Shown here: one piece after another, positions 1 through 7,484 of the stretch
How positions within the stretch are numbered: position 1 is the stretch's first letter
How the letters are laid out: each line of letters starts with the position of its first letter
Origin: Halarchaeum nitratireducens
GTDB lineage: Archaea; Halobacteriota; Halobacteria; Halobacteriales; Halobacteriaceae
Length of the DNA stretch: 64,000 bases
Direction of reading: 5' to 3'
NCBI RefSeq assembly: GCF_014647155.1
Contig: NZ_BMOQ01000008.1
Span: 62,001 to 126,000, forward strand
The notes under the pieces: model-generated
Told to the model about the DNA's origin: nothing
The model's database searches: none
Seen by the model: the letters and a program-made list of their open reading frames with translations, nothing else
Made by a program: the position numbers and the translations under genes

Positions 1-4
1 GATA

Positions 5-1212
5 GCTTCAACCGCACTAGCGTTCGTCTGAAACCACGCTTTCGGACACTTCAGGTCCATCGACGCCGGCTTCAACCGCACTAGCGTTCGTCTGAAACCA
101 TCGACCGGTCACCGATCCGGCCGAGGAGGATGTAGGCTTCAACCGCACTAGCGTTCGTCTGAAACAGTGTGACGCGACTCCGACGTAGTGCGGCTCGACG
201 TCGCTTCAACCGCACTAGCGTTCGTCTGAAACCTCGCGCTCCAGGTAGTGATCCTCGCGGTCGGGGCCGGGCTTCAACCGCACTAGCGTTCGTCTGAAAC
301 CCGAATCTCGGGCTCGTAGCCGCTCACGTCCTTATGGCTTCAACCGCACTAGCGTTCGTCTGAAACTCGCTCGACGGGACCAACTGCGCGCTCGCACGCA
401 GGCTTCAACCGCACTAGCGTTCGTCTGAAACTCCTCTGGGTCGCGGCACGCCTTCACGCCCCGGTTCGCTTCAACCGCACTAGCGTTCGTCTGAAACACT
501 CCTCGGCCGTAGTCGCAGGGGGGTGGGCTGGAGCTTCAACCGCACTAGCGTTCGTCTGAAACCCGTCGTCGCCGGAGCCCACGCCAATGCCGATCGTGCT
601 TCAACCGCACTAGCGTTCGTCTGAAACCCTGTCTCGGCGGCTTCGAGCTTATCGTCGGTCGAGCTTCAACCGCACTAGCGTTCGTCTGAAACTAGTGAGG
701 TCGCTCGCGCCGTCGACACCTTTCAGTCCGCTTCAACCGCACTAGCGTTCGTCTGAAACGGTGGAGCCGCCGCCTATCGCGTCGGAAAGAGGGTGCTTCA
801 ACCGCACTAGCGTTCGTCTGAAACCCTTTGACGATGCCGGCGACGGAGTCGGTGACGAGCTTCAACCGCACTAGCGTTCGTCTGAAACTATCTCGCCCGA
901 TATGGACCATCGCCCCCAAGAAGCTTCAACCGCACTAGCGTTCGTCTGAAACACTCGACCCCCCGCGATCCGGTCGCGGACGAGCGGCTTCAACCGCACT
1001 AGCGTTCGTCTGAAACCGGTATCCTCGCTCGGTGATTCGATGACCGAAACTGCTTCAACCGCACTAGCGTTCGTCTGAAACCGCGTCTATTCGACGACCG
1101 CCGACGCGGACGGAGAGCTTCAACCGCACTAGCGTTCGTCTGAAACGAGATGGTTCGGTTCGTCCCGGCGCGAGAGCTAGACGCTTCAACCGCACTAGCG
1201 TTCGTCTGAAAC
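5..1212 (-). CRISPR. Type I-B CRISPR array, 19 repeats and 18 spacers in view
   Basis: A 30-base repeat occurs 19 times. On the + strand it begins GCTTCAACCG and ends CGTCTGAAAC; every copy I read is identical. Repeat starts are 5, 69, 136, 203, 271, 337, 402, 468, 533, 598, 663, 730, 795, 859, 923, 987, 1052, 1117 and 1183, giving spacers of 34-38 bases. Read on the minus strand the repeat starts GTTTCAGACG and ends GTTGAAGC, like haloarchaeal I-B repeats whose last eight bases form the crRNA 5' handle. The cas genes lie upstream on the minus strand, so transcription runs leftward and the newest spacer should be next to position 1182. The first four bases of the window are spacer, so the array probably continues to the left. 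No degenerate terminal repeat is visible. Confidence 0.98.
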
Positions 1213-1313
1213 CATCCCCTATTTGCCGTAGGCATCCTATCTTTTGCCCGTTGTCGTAAAGAAGCTACCATCGCTCCTTAATCCACCTCAGAACCCCGGG
1301 GGGTCGATGGATA
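1213..1313 (-). promoter_or_regulatory. CRISPR leader
   Basis: About 100 bases lie between the cas2 stop codon and the leader-proximal repeat. On the minus strand the segment contains ATCGACCCCCCGGGG followed by an A/T-richer stretch that ends directly at the first repeat. Position and length fit a leader carrying the array promoter and the integration site for Cas1-Cas2. No coding sequence is seen here. Confidence 0.7.
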
Positions 1314-1574
1314 CTATAGGAATTTCGCGTCCGCTGCGGGGTCGTCGCCAAACGTGGATCGATTGACGTACGTCTCAGAGGCGAATTTATAGATGATCGC
1401 GGATTCCCCGGGTTCGAGCAGCGCGTCGACTTCGGCTTCAAACTGCGCTAAATCTCCTTCCGTGATCTCGCCTTCGAGCACCGAGTTTTGGACGTGGATG
1501 AGGTAGCGGCGGCCCAGTTTGAGGAGCTTACGGGTGCGATCGGCAGCGACGTCGTAGACGAACACGACGTACAT
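1314..1574 (-). CDS. cas2: CRISPR-associated endonuclease Cas2
   Basis: This 86-residue protein has the normal length for Cas2 and opens with the family signature MYVVFVYDVA, the first beta strand with the conserved Asp. The ferredoxin-like fold is suggested by LLKLGRRYLIHVQNSVLEG (helix, then strand) and a later hydrophobic SAIIYKF strand. With Cas1 it forms the complex that integrates new spacers at the leader end. It directly follows cas1 (stop and start adjoin at 1574/1575), so cas4-cas1-cas2 are one transcription unit pointing at the array. Nothing in it looks damaged. Confidence 0.95.
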   Translation of the reverse strand: MYVVFVYDVAADRTRKLLKLGRRYLIHVQNSVLEGEITEGDLAQFEAEVDALLEPGESAIIYKFASETYVNRSTFGDDPAADAKFL

Positions 1575-2567
1575 TTACCACCACCTCTCGAACGGATCGT
1601 AGTTCTCACCAGTCAGGAGGTGTTTCTTCAGTTTGTACGCCTCAATCTGGAGTAGATACTGGTAGCTAACGGATCGGCCGAGTTTCTCGTGGTCTTTGGT
1701 TCGAGCGAGCGTATCCTCAAACGCACGTGTGTACGTCTCTCGTCCGTCGTCGGTGAGGAGGACGGCGCCGACGTCCTCTCGGAAGTCGTCGCTGGAGAGC
1801 TGTCGTTGATTGAGTAACCGGAAGGTGACGCGGTCGGAGATGACGGGCTTGAACAGGTCGGCGATGTCGTACGCGAGCGAGAACCGACGCTCCCCGGGCT
1901 CGTGGAGATAGCTCACGGTCGGATCGAGTGCGGTCTTGCGTATCGCCGAGATGCAACTGGTGTAAACGAGTGAGTTGCCGTAGGAGAGAAGACTGTTCAC
2001 CGCGTTCGGCGGGGGGTTGTACTCCCTCGATTCGAATCCCCAGCCGTCGCGGAGGATGGCGTCAAACGAGCCGTAGTAGGCGCGGCGTGCCGTCGCTTCG
2101 TGTCCCATGATCGTCTCGATGTCGGCGGTGGCGTCGAGGCTCGCGGCGGCGTCGTCGAGTCCGTCGAGTGCGTCCGACAGGTCACGTCCGCGGTTGTCGT
2201 AGTAGGCGACGTTTCGGCGCATATTGTGGATGCTTCCCCGGACGAACGCGGCGGCGAGCCGACGCCGGTGGTTAGGGTCGTCGTACGCGCGGACCTGTTC
2301 GACGACAGTTTGTCCGGATGTCTGGCCGCGCTCTGGGAGGATTGATCCCACGTACTTGTCGTTCCAGCCGAAGACGTGTGCGGCGACGCCGTGGTCGTTG
2401 AGGAACGAGACGACGCGAGTGTTGTAGTTGATCTGGCCGTGGAGGAACACCGCGTTGGTGTTCTCGATCGGAACCGGCTTCGTCTCGCCGTCGTCGGTCC
2501 GAACGCGGATCGTATCTTGATGCCGTTCGAGCGTGCCGTCGGAGAAGACGTGTCTGTTCTCGTCCAT
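1575..2567 (-). CDS. cas1: CRISPR-associated integrase Cas1
   Basis: A full-length 330-residue Cas1, the metal-dependent integrase that joins spacers to the leader-proximal repeat. The N-terminal beta domain covers about residues 1-85 and the C-terminal helical domain carries the metal ligands: Glu157 in MGHEATA, His222 in SYLHEPGERR and Asp234/Asp237 in YDIADLFKP. The ATG at 2567 is two bases after the cas4 stop; a GTG three codons upstream is possible but would overlap cas4. The gene appears intact, so the adaptation module could work if expressed, although the interference genes normally found upstream are missing here. Confidence 0.96.
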   Translation of the reverse strand: MDENRHVFSDGTLERHQDTIRVRTDDGETKPVPIENTNAVFLHGQINYNTRVVSFLNDHGVAAHVFGWNDKYVGSILPERGQTSGQTVVEQVRAYDDPNHRRRLAAAFVRGSIHNMRRNVAYYDNRGRDLSDALDGLDDAAASLDATADIETIMGHEATARRAYYGSFDAILRDGWGFESREYNPPPNAVNSLLSYGNSLVYTSCISAIRKTALDPTVSYLHEPGERRFSLAYDIADLFKPVISDRVTFRLLNQRQLSSDDFREDVGAVLLTDDGRETYTRAFEDTLARTKDHEKLGRSVSYQYLLQIEAYKLKKHLLTGENYDPFERWW

Positions 2568-2569
2568 TG

Positions 2570-3142
2570 TCAACACCAGCAGAAATCGTGGTACGCACAG
2601 CTGTCGCAGACGGGTTTTTCGATCGCGTCGGGCGGCGTATCGCGTGTTACCACGCCGTGGATACCCCGGATCGCCGATTCAACCTCCTCACGCACTTCAG
2701 GAGTTAGTTCGACGGGCTCACGGCGGCGTTCTCGAGGGTGTGCGAGCACCCCGTCGCGTTCGACGCCGGCGACCCGTTCGAGATACCAGAGGTAGTAGCT
2801 GAGCTGCATTCGCGCGGGCTCGACGACCGACGACGACGGTTTCACCTCAACGACGCGGCCGTCTTGGAGTAGATCGGGGGCGATCATCCCAAGGTGAAGG
2901 CTACCCTTGCGGTCACTGTACGCGGATTCGTCGATGAGCGTTCCACGCGCAATAGCGGGGTTGTCGCGGTCGATTTCGACGTCGTTGGCCTCGAACCAGA
3001 GTTCGCGCTCACAAACGTGATAGTATTGCATCATGACGCCCGTCACGCGGAACGGGTCTGCCAGCGGCTCGCCGCGCGCGGTCGCCAGTAGTCGCTCTAC
3101 TGGGCCCTCTGGACCGTCGGGATCGGAGTCGCATTCGCTCAT
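2570..3142 (-). CDS. cas4: CRISPR-associated exonuclease Cas4
   Basis: A 190-residue RecB-family nuclease with an iron-sulfur cluster, which trims prespacers and helps select those next to a PAM. Visible family features are an early cysteine (Cys44 in HVCERELWF), the nuclease core with the acidic EVK motif at about 99-101, a tyrosine-rich helix ([10 protein letters not shown]), and the C-terminal cysteines 179, 182, 188 and 190 in [12 protein letters not shown], which with Cys44 can hold a 4Fe-4S cluster. Its ATG overlaps the cas3 stop (ATGA arrangement), the standard haloarchaeal I-B order cas3-cas4-cas1-cas2. Confidence 0.95.
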   Translation of the reverse strand: MSECDSDPDGPEGPVERLLATARGEPLADPFRVTGVMMQYYHVCERELWFEANDVEIDRDNPAIARGTLIDESAYSDRKGSLHLGMIAPDLLQDGRVVEVKPSSSVVEPARMQLSYYLWYLERVAGVERDGVLAHPRERRREPVELTPEVREEVESAIRGIHGVVTRDTPPDAIEKPVCDSCAYHDFCWC

Positions 3143-4015
3143 AAGAACTGGCTCACCTCGGCGGCCTCGAAGCCGGTTTCGACGTCGAAGTATGCGTCGT
3201 TGCTGCCGGGTGGATAGACGCGTTCCGTCTCGGCGGCGTCGTTCGGTCTCCGGTCCGCCGGGACGAGGGCTGGGAGACCGCGGAGACGTCCGGCGACATC
3301 CGAGTCCGGGCGATAGACGGGTATGGAGACGCGGATGTCGGCGAGCGTTTTCCGGAGCGCGGCGGCGTCGCCGAACTCGTAGGATTCGATCGCATCGCGG
3401 AGCCGTTCGACCGCTTCGTAGTCCGCCTCGGTCCGGCAGACGTACACCTCGAAGCTGTACGTCTGGTCAATGACGGACGCGCCGCGGAGCCGCCGACCGT
3501 TCGCGTCCGTGTAGGCCTCCAGCAACTCGTCGTCGTCGCTGACGGCGTCCATCGACTCGCCGACCGATTCCTGATAGACGTCGAGGGCGTCTTCGGTTAC
3601 GCGGTCCTCGCCGTGCCACGTGTCGGTCTCGACGCCGGCGTCGGCGAGCGCCTCTCGCGTTCGCGTGAGCAGGTCGAGGCCGCTGCCGGTACCGCGGACG
3701 TACACCGCACTGCTCGGTGGCGTCCGCGTCCGGGGGTCCTCGTCGGGGTCGTCCAACTGCCAGACCGTTACGCGACCGTGGTCCGGGTGGCGCTCGTACG
3801 AGCGGTTGCACCGGCCGGCGACCTGTGCGACGCTGTCGAGGGGCGCTAGGTCACGGAAGACGCGGTCGAAACTCACGTCGACGCCCGCCTCGATCAGTTG
3901 CGTCGAGACGAGGACAAACGGGACGTTCGCGTCGATGAGTTCCTCGGCAGTCGTAAGGAGTGCCGTCCGGTCACGGGCGCGGACGCGCGTCGAGAGGTAG
4001 AGACGGTCGAGGTGA
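3139..4015 (-). pseudogene. cas3: cas3, 3' fragment only (helicase domain 2 and C-terminal region)
   Basis: Only the downstream third of Cas3 remains, about 290 residues; intact haloarchaeal Cas3 is roughly 900. It starts within the second RecA-like helicase domain: [10 protein letters not shown], then motif V ([10 protein letters not shown]) and motif VI (QVAGRCNR), then the C-terminal accessory region. The N-terminal HD nuclease and the Walker A and DEAD-box motifs are absent. The reading frame runs on to 4107, but beyond about 4005-4020 it is antisense to an HNH nuclease fragment, so the breakpoint is there. cas5, cas7, cas8b and cas6, normally upstream of cas3, are not in the window. The fragment cannot be a working nuclease-helicase. 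Confidence 0.9.
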
Positions 4016-4377
4016 GCGCGGGATTTCGTGATCGCGTCCTCCGCATGTACGACGACCAGTGTCTCCTGACCGAATTCACTGGGTCGCCGTTTGTGACGCT
4101 TTCCCACGTCGTGCCACGCGCCAAGGACCTACAGGTCGCTGAACATCCAGATAACGTGATGGTTCTCAACTGGCTGCACCATCAGGCGTTCGACGCGGGC
4201 CTGTTCACGTTCGATGGCGACCATGGACTACATGTTCATCCGGAGTTCGAACCGGAGACAGAGTTCTTCGAGAGAACACTCACGCAACGTGCTGGCGAGC
4301 CGGTGCAGTTCCCGAATAGTGCGACCGTCGGTGAAGCGTTCCTTGACGAGCGGAACGGCACCCTCGACTGGTGGTAG
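4016..4377 (+). pseudogene. HNH restriction-like endonuclease, 3' fragment
   Basis: The + frame encodes [17 protein letters not shown], then [27 protein letters not shown] and LHVHPEF before a stop at 4377. This is the C-terminal HNH domain of a haloarchaeal HNH endonuclease family: His in LSHVVP, Asn and His in NWLHHQAFD. The sequence before about 4016 in this frame is antisense cas3, so the N-terminal DNA-recognition part is lost. The fragment and the cas3 stump meet head to head, each without its 5' end, which means one rearrangement removed the start of both genes. No promoter is expected for what remains. Confidence 0.8.
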
Positions 4378-4433
4378 CGTACTCTCTGGGGGTATCCAAC
4401 AGACCTACCGCGGTACCGTGCCGAACGCCCGGT

Positions 4434-4946
4434 TTACTCGTCGTTGAGGAGTGCTTGAGCGCGCTGCACATAGCTGTTCGACTCCCAACTGCGAGCGGCG
4501 CTGATCGCTTCGAGAATCTCGATCGCGTCCATCGAGGGAAGCTGTTCGGTCCGGACGAAGACCGAGAGGAGTGTCGGCGTCGTCACGAGCCGGGTGTCAG
4601 CGAGCGAGGCGTGTATGAGCCCGACGCTGTTGAACTCGTCACAGAGGAAGAGCGCTGCATCGAGGTCGTTCGCGAGCGTGACGGCGGCGTTCTCACCATC
4701 ATCAAGTGGGAAATCGGCATCGAGCGTGACCGCCGTCACAGAGACTGCATCTTCACGATCGAGGACTGCGGTCGCCGCATTACCGTGGGCGTCGGCATAG
4801 GAGGCGCTCTCTCGGAGCTCGTCGACGACGATCGTTGGGACGTGGACGTCGTAGACGTCGAGACATAGATCGAGTGGGTTCGGAGCGTGGTTGACCGCTG
4901 TTCCGAGGCTGACGAGGCCGGAAGTATCCGCGACGAGAACCGTCAT
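4434..4946 (-). CDS. PIN-domain ribonuclease toxin (VapC-like)
   Basis: A 170-residue PIN-domain protein. The acidic metal-binding residues of the fold are visible: Asp in VLVADTSGLVSLG at the N-terminus, Glu in VVDELRES, Glu in DDGENAAVTLA and Asp in LFLCDEFN. PIN toxins cleave RNA and are held inactive by a cognate antitoxin. The start codon directly adjoins the stop of the upstream ribbon-helix-helix gene, so the two are translated as a pair. It is longer than the classic 130-residue VapC, with a helical C-terminal tail (IEILEAISAARSWE). The target RNA cannot be told from sequence. Confidence 0.8.
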   Translation of the reverse strand: MTVLVADTSGLVSLGTAVNHAPNPLDLCLDVYDVHVPTIVVDELRESASYADAHGNAATAVLDREDAVSVTAVTLDADFPLDDGENAAVTLANDLDAALFLCDEFNSVGLIHASLADTRLVTTPTLLSVFVRTEQLPSMDAIEILEAISAARSWESNSYVQRAQALLNDE

Positions 4947-5249
4947 TTAGTGGTCAGCGACGTCGTCGATGTAGTCGTCGTCGAGTTGCTCCTTCAGAAC
5001 GCGGAGATTCGCGGATTCCTCGGCGCCGACGAGTGACTTGAGCTGGTCGTAGGTGATCTCATCGTCGTAGTAGGCGGCGGCGATCTCTTGGACGAGTGCA
5101 TCGTCGTGCGTTGCCTCTTGGAGGTACTCTCGGAGCGCGGTGACGAGGATATCGGTTCGGTCCTCACCGAGGACGTTCGCGAGTGCGTCCGCTCGGTCGA
5201 TGAGTCGGTCAGGGGCGCGGAACTGGACGCGTTTCTTCTCAGCGCTCAT
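4947..5249 (-). CDS. Ribbon-helix-helix antitoxin
   Basis: A 100-residue protein opening MSAEKKRVQFRAPDRLIDRAD, a ribbon-helix-helix DNA-binding domain (beta strand KRVQFRAP, then two helices through ILVTALREYL). The acidic C-terminal half (DEITYDQLKSLVG, then LDDDYIDDVADH) would wrap the toxin. I take the ATG at 5249: an upstream in-frame extension would run through the palindromic operator. The gene precedes the toxin without a gap, the usual antitoxin-first order. Autorepression is likely, given the palindrome four bases upstream of the start. Confidence 0.75.
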   Translation of the reverse strand: MSAEKKRVQFRAPDRLIDRADALANVLGEDRTDILVTALREYLQEATHDDALVQEIAAAYYDDEITYDQLKSLVGAEESANLRVLKEQLDDDYIDDVADH

Positions 5250-5252
5250 GAT

Positions 5253-5267
5253 ATGTACATTGTACAT
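5253..5267 (-). promoter_or_regulatory. Palindromic operator of the toxin-antitoxin pair
   Basis: ATGTACA-T-TGTACAT is a perfect 15-base palindrome four bases upstream of the antitoxin start. A second related site, TGTACATTGTGA, lies at 5291-5302. Paired TGTACA half-sites suit binding by dimers of the ribbon-helix-helix antitoxin. Assignment to this repressor is inferred from position. Confidence 0.6.
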
Positions 5268-5463
5268 CCCCCTACTTAGCGATTGTCGTGTGTACATTGT
5301 GAGCCAATTAGTCCTCATCATGTTATCTCTCCCGTACGAGGTGGGTTTCGAGATCGTACGTCCAGTCGATCGTGACTCATCGAGGATGTGGCGAGCACAA
5401 AAATAATTTGGACGTGGAATGGCTCAATAGGCGCTTCTAGGGTGGCTGGTCGGTTGAACCCGA

Positions 5464-5589
5464 TCAGTCCTCTGTATATTCCCATTCACTGTCTCGTAAT
5501 GACTTCTCGATGCCAGTAAGGAGACCGTGAACAGTTAGGAACGCGCCGACGAAGAACAGTACGAGACTAACAACGGCACCGATATCATC
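5464..5589 (-). pseudogene. Membrane-protein C-terminal remnant cut by an IS
   Basis: On the minus strand the last 41 codons before a TGA at 5464 read DIGAVVSLVLFFVGAFLTV, then HGLLTGIEKSLRDSEWEYTED. This is one clear hydrophobic transmembrane helix followed by a charged, acidic cytoplasmic tail. The frame stops exactly where the IS begins at 5590, so the element cut the gene and the upstream part has been lost. It resembles the tail of a polytopic transporter, but too little is left to name a family. Nothing else is recognisable between 5303 and 5463. Confidence 0.55.
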
Positions 5590-6407
5590 GTGTTTAGTTA
5601 AACGAATTCCACCAGACGGCGAAGGCTTGCAACCACGTTTCTGCGGTCTCCGGATCGACGTGGCTAAAACTATTACTGAACGAGGAAGTTCGGCGTTTTA
5701 TTTCTCGAAAGATACGTTCTACGGCGTTCCGATTTCCATGGCGAACGGTTTGAAATCGGAGTCCTGCTCGATGTAGTGCAGCTGCTAGGTGCTGGGCGTG
5801 ATCGACGAGAAACACGGCGTCTTTGACGTCGTGTTTCTCGCAAGTCTCCCGCAGGAACTGCTGCGTCAATGCTGTCGTAGTCGTCGTAAACAGCCGTAGG
5901 TGCAGGAATTTGTTTGTTTCTGGATCGACGGCGGCGTACAGCCAGAACTGCTGTCCATTGATCCGGATCACCGTCTCGTCAAGCGCGATGTGATCCGGGT
6001 TTGCGTCACTGGCTGGCTGTAGATTTGCCTTCTGCACCCAGTCGTGAACGGCCTTCCGCGACCGTTCGACACCGAACTTATCAAGTATAGATATGGTATT
6101 CAAAAGCGAGAGTCCAGATAAATGAAGTCGAATACCGAGCTCCATCAGCTCGATCGGTGTCCGCTCTCGCTCCACAAACTCCAAGTCGATCCGGTCGCTA
6201 CGACCGCTGAGGCGTGTGATTTCTGCCATAGATCAGCTGAAAGTCATCACGCCTCACTTTTCAGCCTTAACTAAACACCGCCCCGCTCACGCTCCCAAAC
6301 TTCTTCTAAATCCGCGTCATAGCACTCGCTGAGCAGATCTGCGAGCATCTTGACCAACTAACTCAACGACCTGCTCATTCCTCAAACTGGCTTAACTAGA
6401 CAGTGCC
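5590..6407 (-). mobile_element. Hybrid IS6-family unit, copy 1 (IS-A plus 129-base IS-B end)
   Basis: The left 689 bases (5590-6278) form a complete IS6-family element, called IS-A here, bounded by GTGTTTAGTTAA at 5590-5601 and its complement at 6267-6278. It is followed at once by 129 bases (6279-6407) matching the transposase-start end of a second IS type (IS-B, intact at 41649-42394), ending in the IS-B terminal repeat AACTAGACAGTGCC at 6394-6407. The same 689+129 arrangement recurs at 21823-22640. No target-site duplication is visible at the outer edges. Confidence 0.85.
5594..6229 (-). CDS. IS6-family transposase (IS-A, copy 1)
   Basis: A 211-residue DDE transposase with the catalytic acids in place: Asp84 in IALDETVIRI, Asp143 in FLVDHAQHL and Glu171 in NAVERIFREIKRR. 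The N-terminal 65 residues hold a helix-turn-helix-like region (RSRKAVHDWVQKA) that would bind the terminal repeats. IS6 elements move by replicative transposition, forming cointegrates. The frame is unbroken and both element ends are present, so this copy may be active. It is closely similar to the copies at 6408-6999 and 21827-22462. Confidence 0.93.
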   Translation of the reverse strand: MAEITRLSGRSDRIDLEFVERERTPIELMELGIRLHLSGLSLLNTISILDKFGVERSRKAVHDWVQKANLQPASDANPDHIALDETVIRINGQQFWLYAAVDPETNKFLHLRLFTTTTTALTQQFLRETCEKHDVKDAVFLVDHAQHLAAALHRAGLRFQTVRHGNRNAVERIFREIKRRTSSFSNSFSHVDPETAETWLQAFAVWWNSFN

Positions 6408-6951
6408 GAGTTCGACGTTTTATTTCTATACAGACACGTTCTACAGCATTCCGATTTCCATGACGAATCGTTTGAAATCGGAGTCCTGCTCGATGCAGTG
6501 CAGCCGCTAGATGCTGGGCGTGATCGACGAGAAACACGGCGTCGGAGACATCGTGTTTCTCACGAAGCTCCCGCAAAAACTGCTGCGTCAATGCCGTCGC
6601 AGTCGTCGTAAACAGCCGAGCATGGAGGAATTTGTTCGTTTCGGGATTGACGGCGGCGTACAGCCAGAACTGCTGTCCGTTGATTCGGATCTCCGTTTCG
6701 TCGAGTGCGATGTGATCCGAACTCGCATCGCTGGCTGGCTGTAGATCGGCTTTCTGCACCCAGTCGTGAACCGCTTTCCGCGACCGATCGACACCGAACT
6801 TCTCAAGTTCCGAGATGGTATTGGCAAGTGAGAGTCCCGACAAATGAGGTCGAATACCCAGTTCCATCAGCTCGCTCGGCGTCCGCTCTCGCTCCACAAA
6901 CTCCAAGTCGATCCAGTCGCTACGACCGCTGAGGCGGGTGATTTCAGCCAT
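6408..6951 (-). pseudogene. IS-A transposase, 3'-truncated
   Basis: The first 181 residues match the intact IS-A transposase, including all three catalytic acids (IALDETEIRI, FLVDHAQHL, NAVERVCIEIKRR). The final 30 residues of the family, ending in AFAVWWNS, are missing and replaced by a few residues read through the neighbouring IS-B end (TRHCLVKPV). The open frame therefore ends at 6382, outside the element. Loss of the C-terminal helix probably inactivates it, though the DDE core could still fold. Confidence 0.85.
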
Positions 6952-6999
6952 GGACAGCAGGAATCAATCCCGCCTCACTTTTCAGCCTTAACTAAACAC
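6408..6999 (-). mobile_element. Truncated IS-A, copy 2
   Basis: This copy retains the terminal repeat at the transposase-start side (TTAACTAAACAC at 6988-6999) but lacks the last 90 or so bases at the other end. Its cut end abuts the IS-B terminus at 6407 without spacing. With only one end it should not move by itself. IS-A copies 1 and 2 therefore sit in direct orientation around the 129-base IS-B segment. Confidence 0.85.
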
Positions 7000-7021
7000 G
7001 ACCGACAGGACCTCACTCGAG

Positions 7022-7029
7022 TTTAAATA
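7022..7029 (+). promoter_or_regulatory. TATA box for a leaderless transcript
   Basis: TTTAAATA lies about 30 bases before the ATG at 7056, the spacing that places the transcription start at or just before the start codon. It sits in the short gap between IS-A copy 2 and the small reading frame and is the main reason for taking that frame seriously. Confidence 0.5.
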
Positions 7030-7055
7030 CCAATACGCGGCTAAACCGATTGCTC

Positions 7056-7283
7056 ATGGCTGACCCCTCGACCAACACTCCGTTCGACACCGACTCGGAT
7101 GTCTCCTCAACCACGCCGCTCTACTCTCCTGTGACCACAACGACCATCTATCACACTGTCGTCGACCTCAGCTACCCGACTGAATACGTCCCGATCGTCG
7201 CCTGTGTTGCTGCTGCGCCTCACAGAAAACGCCCGCCATCCATTCCAAGCTCATACCCCCAAGAGGCGTCCGCCTACTGGTAG
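7056..7283 (+). CDS. Small protein of unknown function
   Basis: A 75-residue frame begins MADPSTNTPFDTDSD and is rich in Ser, Thr and Pro with no transmembrane helix or recognisable motif; its second half (HRKRPPSIPSS) is basic and unlike a typical halophilic protein. A TATA box at leaderless spacing supports the start. It may be the promoter-proximal part of a gene whose remainder was lost when the nearby IS elements arrived. I do not recognise the family, and it may not be a functional gene. Confidence 0.3.
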   Translation: MADPSTNTPFDTDSDVSSTTPLYSPVTTTTIYHTVVDLSYPTEYVPIVACVAAAPHRKRPPSIPSSYPQEASAYW

Positions 7284-7285
7284 CC

Positions 7286-7484
7286 TCAAGTGGGCCCATG
7301 GACCTCGGAATCGCTCGTACTGTCGACTGCTCGGATACCAGCCTTCGCTTCCGGCAGCTCCACAGTCTCGTCGTTGACGTCGGTTCTAGGGGATTCGTCC
7401 GCCTCGTTCTCCGCTGCTAACTCTGCCGACAGCTCATTGAGGGCGTCCTTCGAGGGGAAGTCCTCGCGGGTGACTGTTCTCGCG
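7286..7484 (-). pseudogene. Acidic coding remnant downstream of the amidase gene
   Basis: Directly after the amidase stop, the minus strand stays open in another frame for about 65 codons: ARTVTREDFPSKDALNELSA and an acidic stretch ending DSTSDSEVHGPT before TGA at 7286. Composition is typically halophilic, more so than any + frame here, but no start codon precedes it. It could be the tail of a following gene whose 5' end was deleted. Weak call. Confidence 0.25.

Noticed and set aside
692-1271. Open frames through the CRISPR array with repeated FRRTLVRLK or FQTNASAVEA peptides
   Set aside because: They are translations of the CRISPR repeats, not genes.
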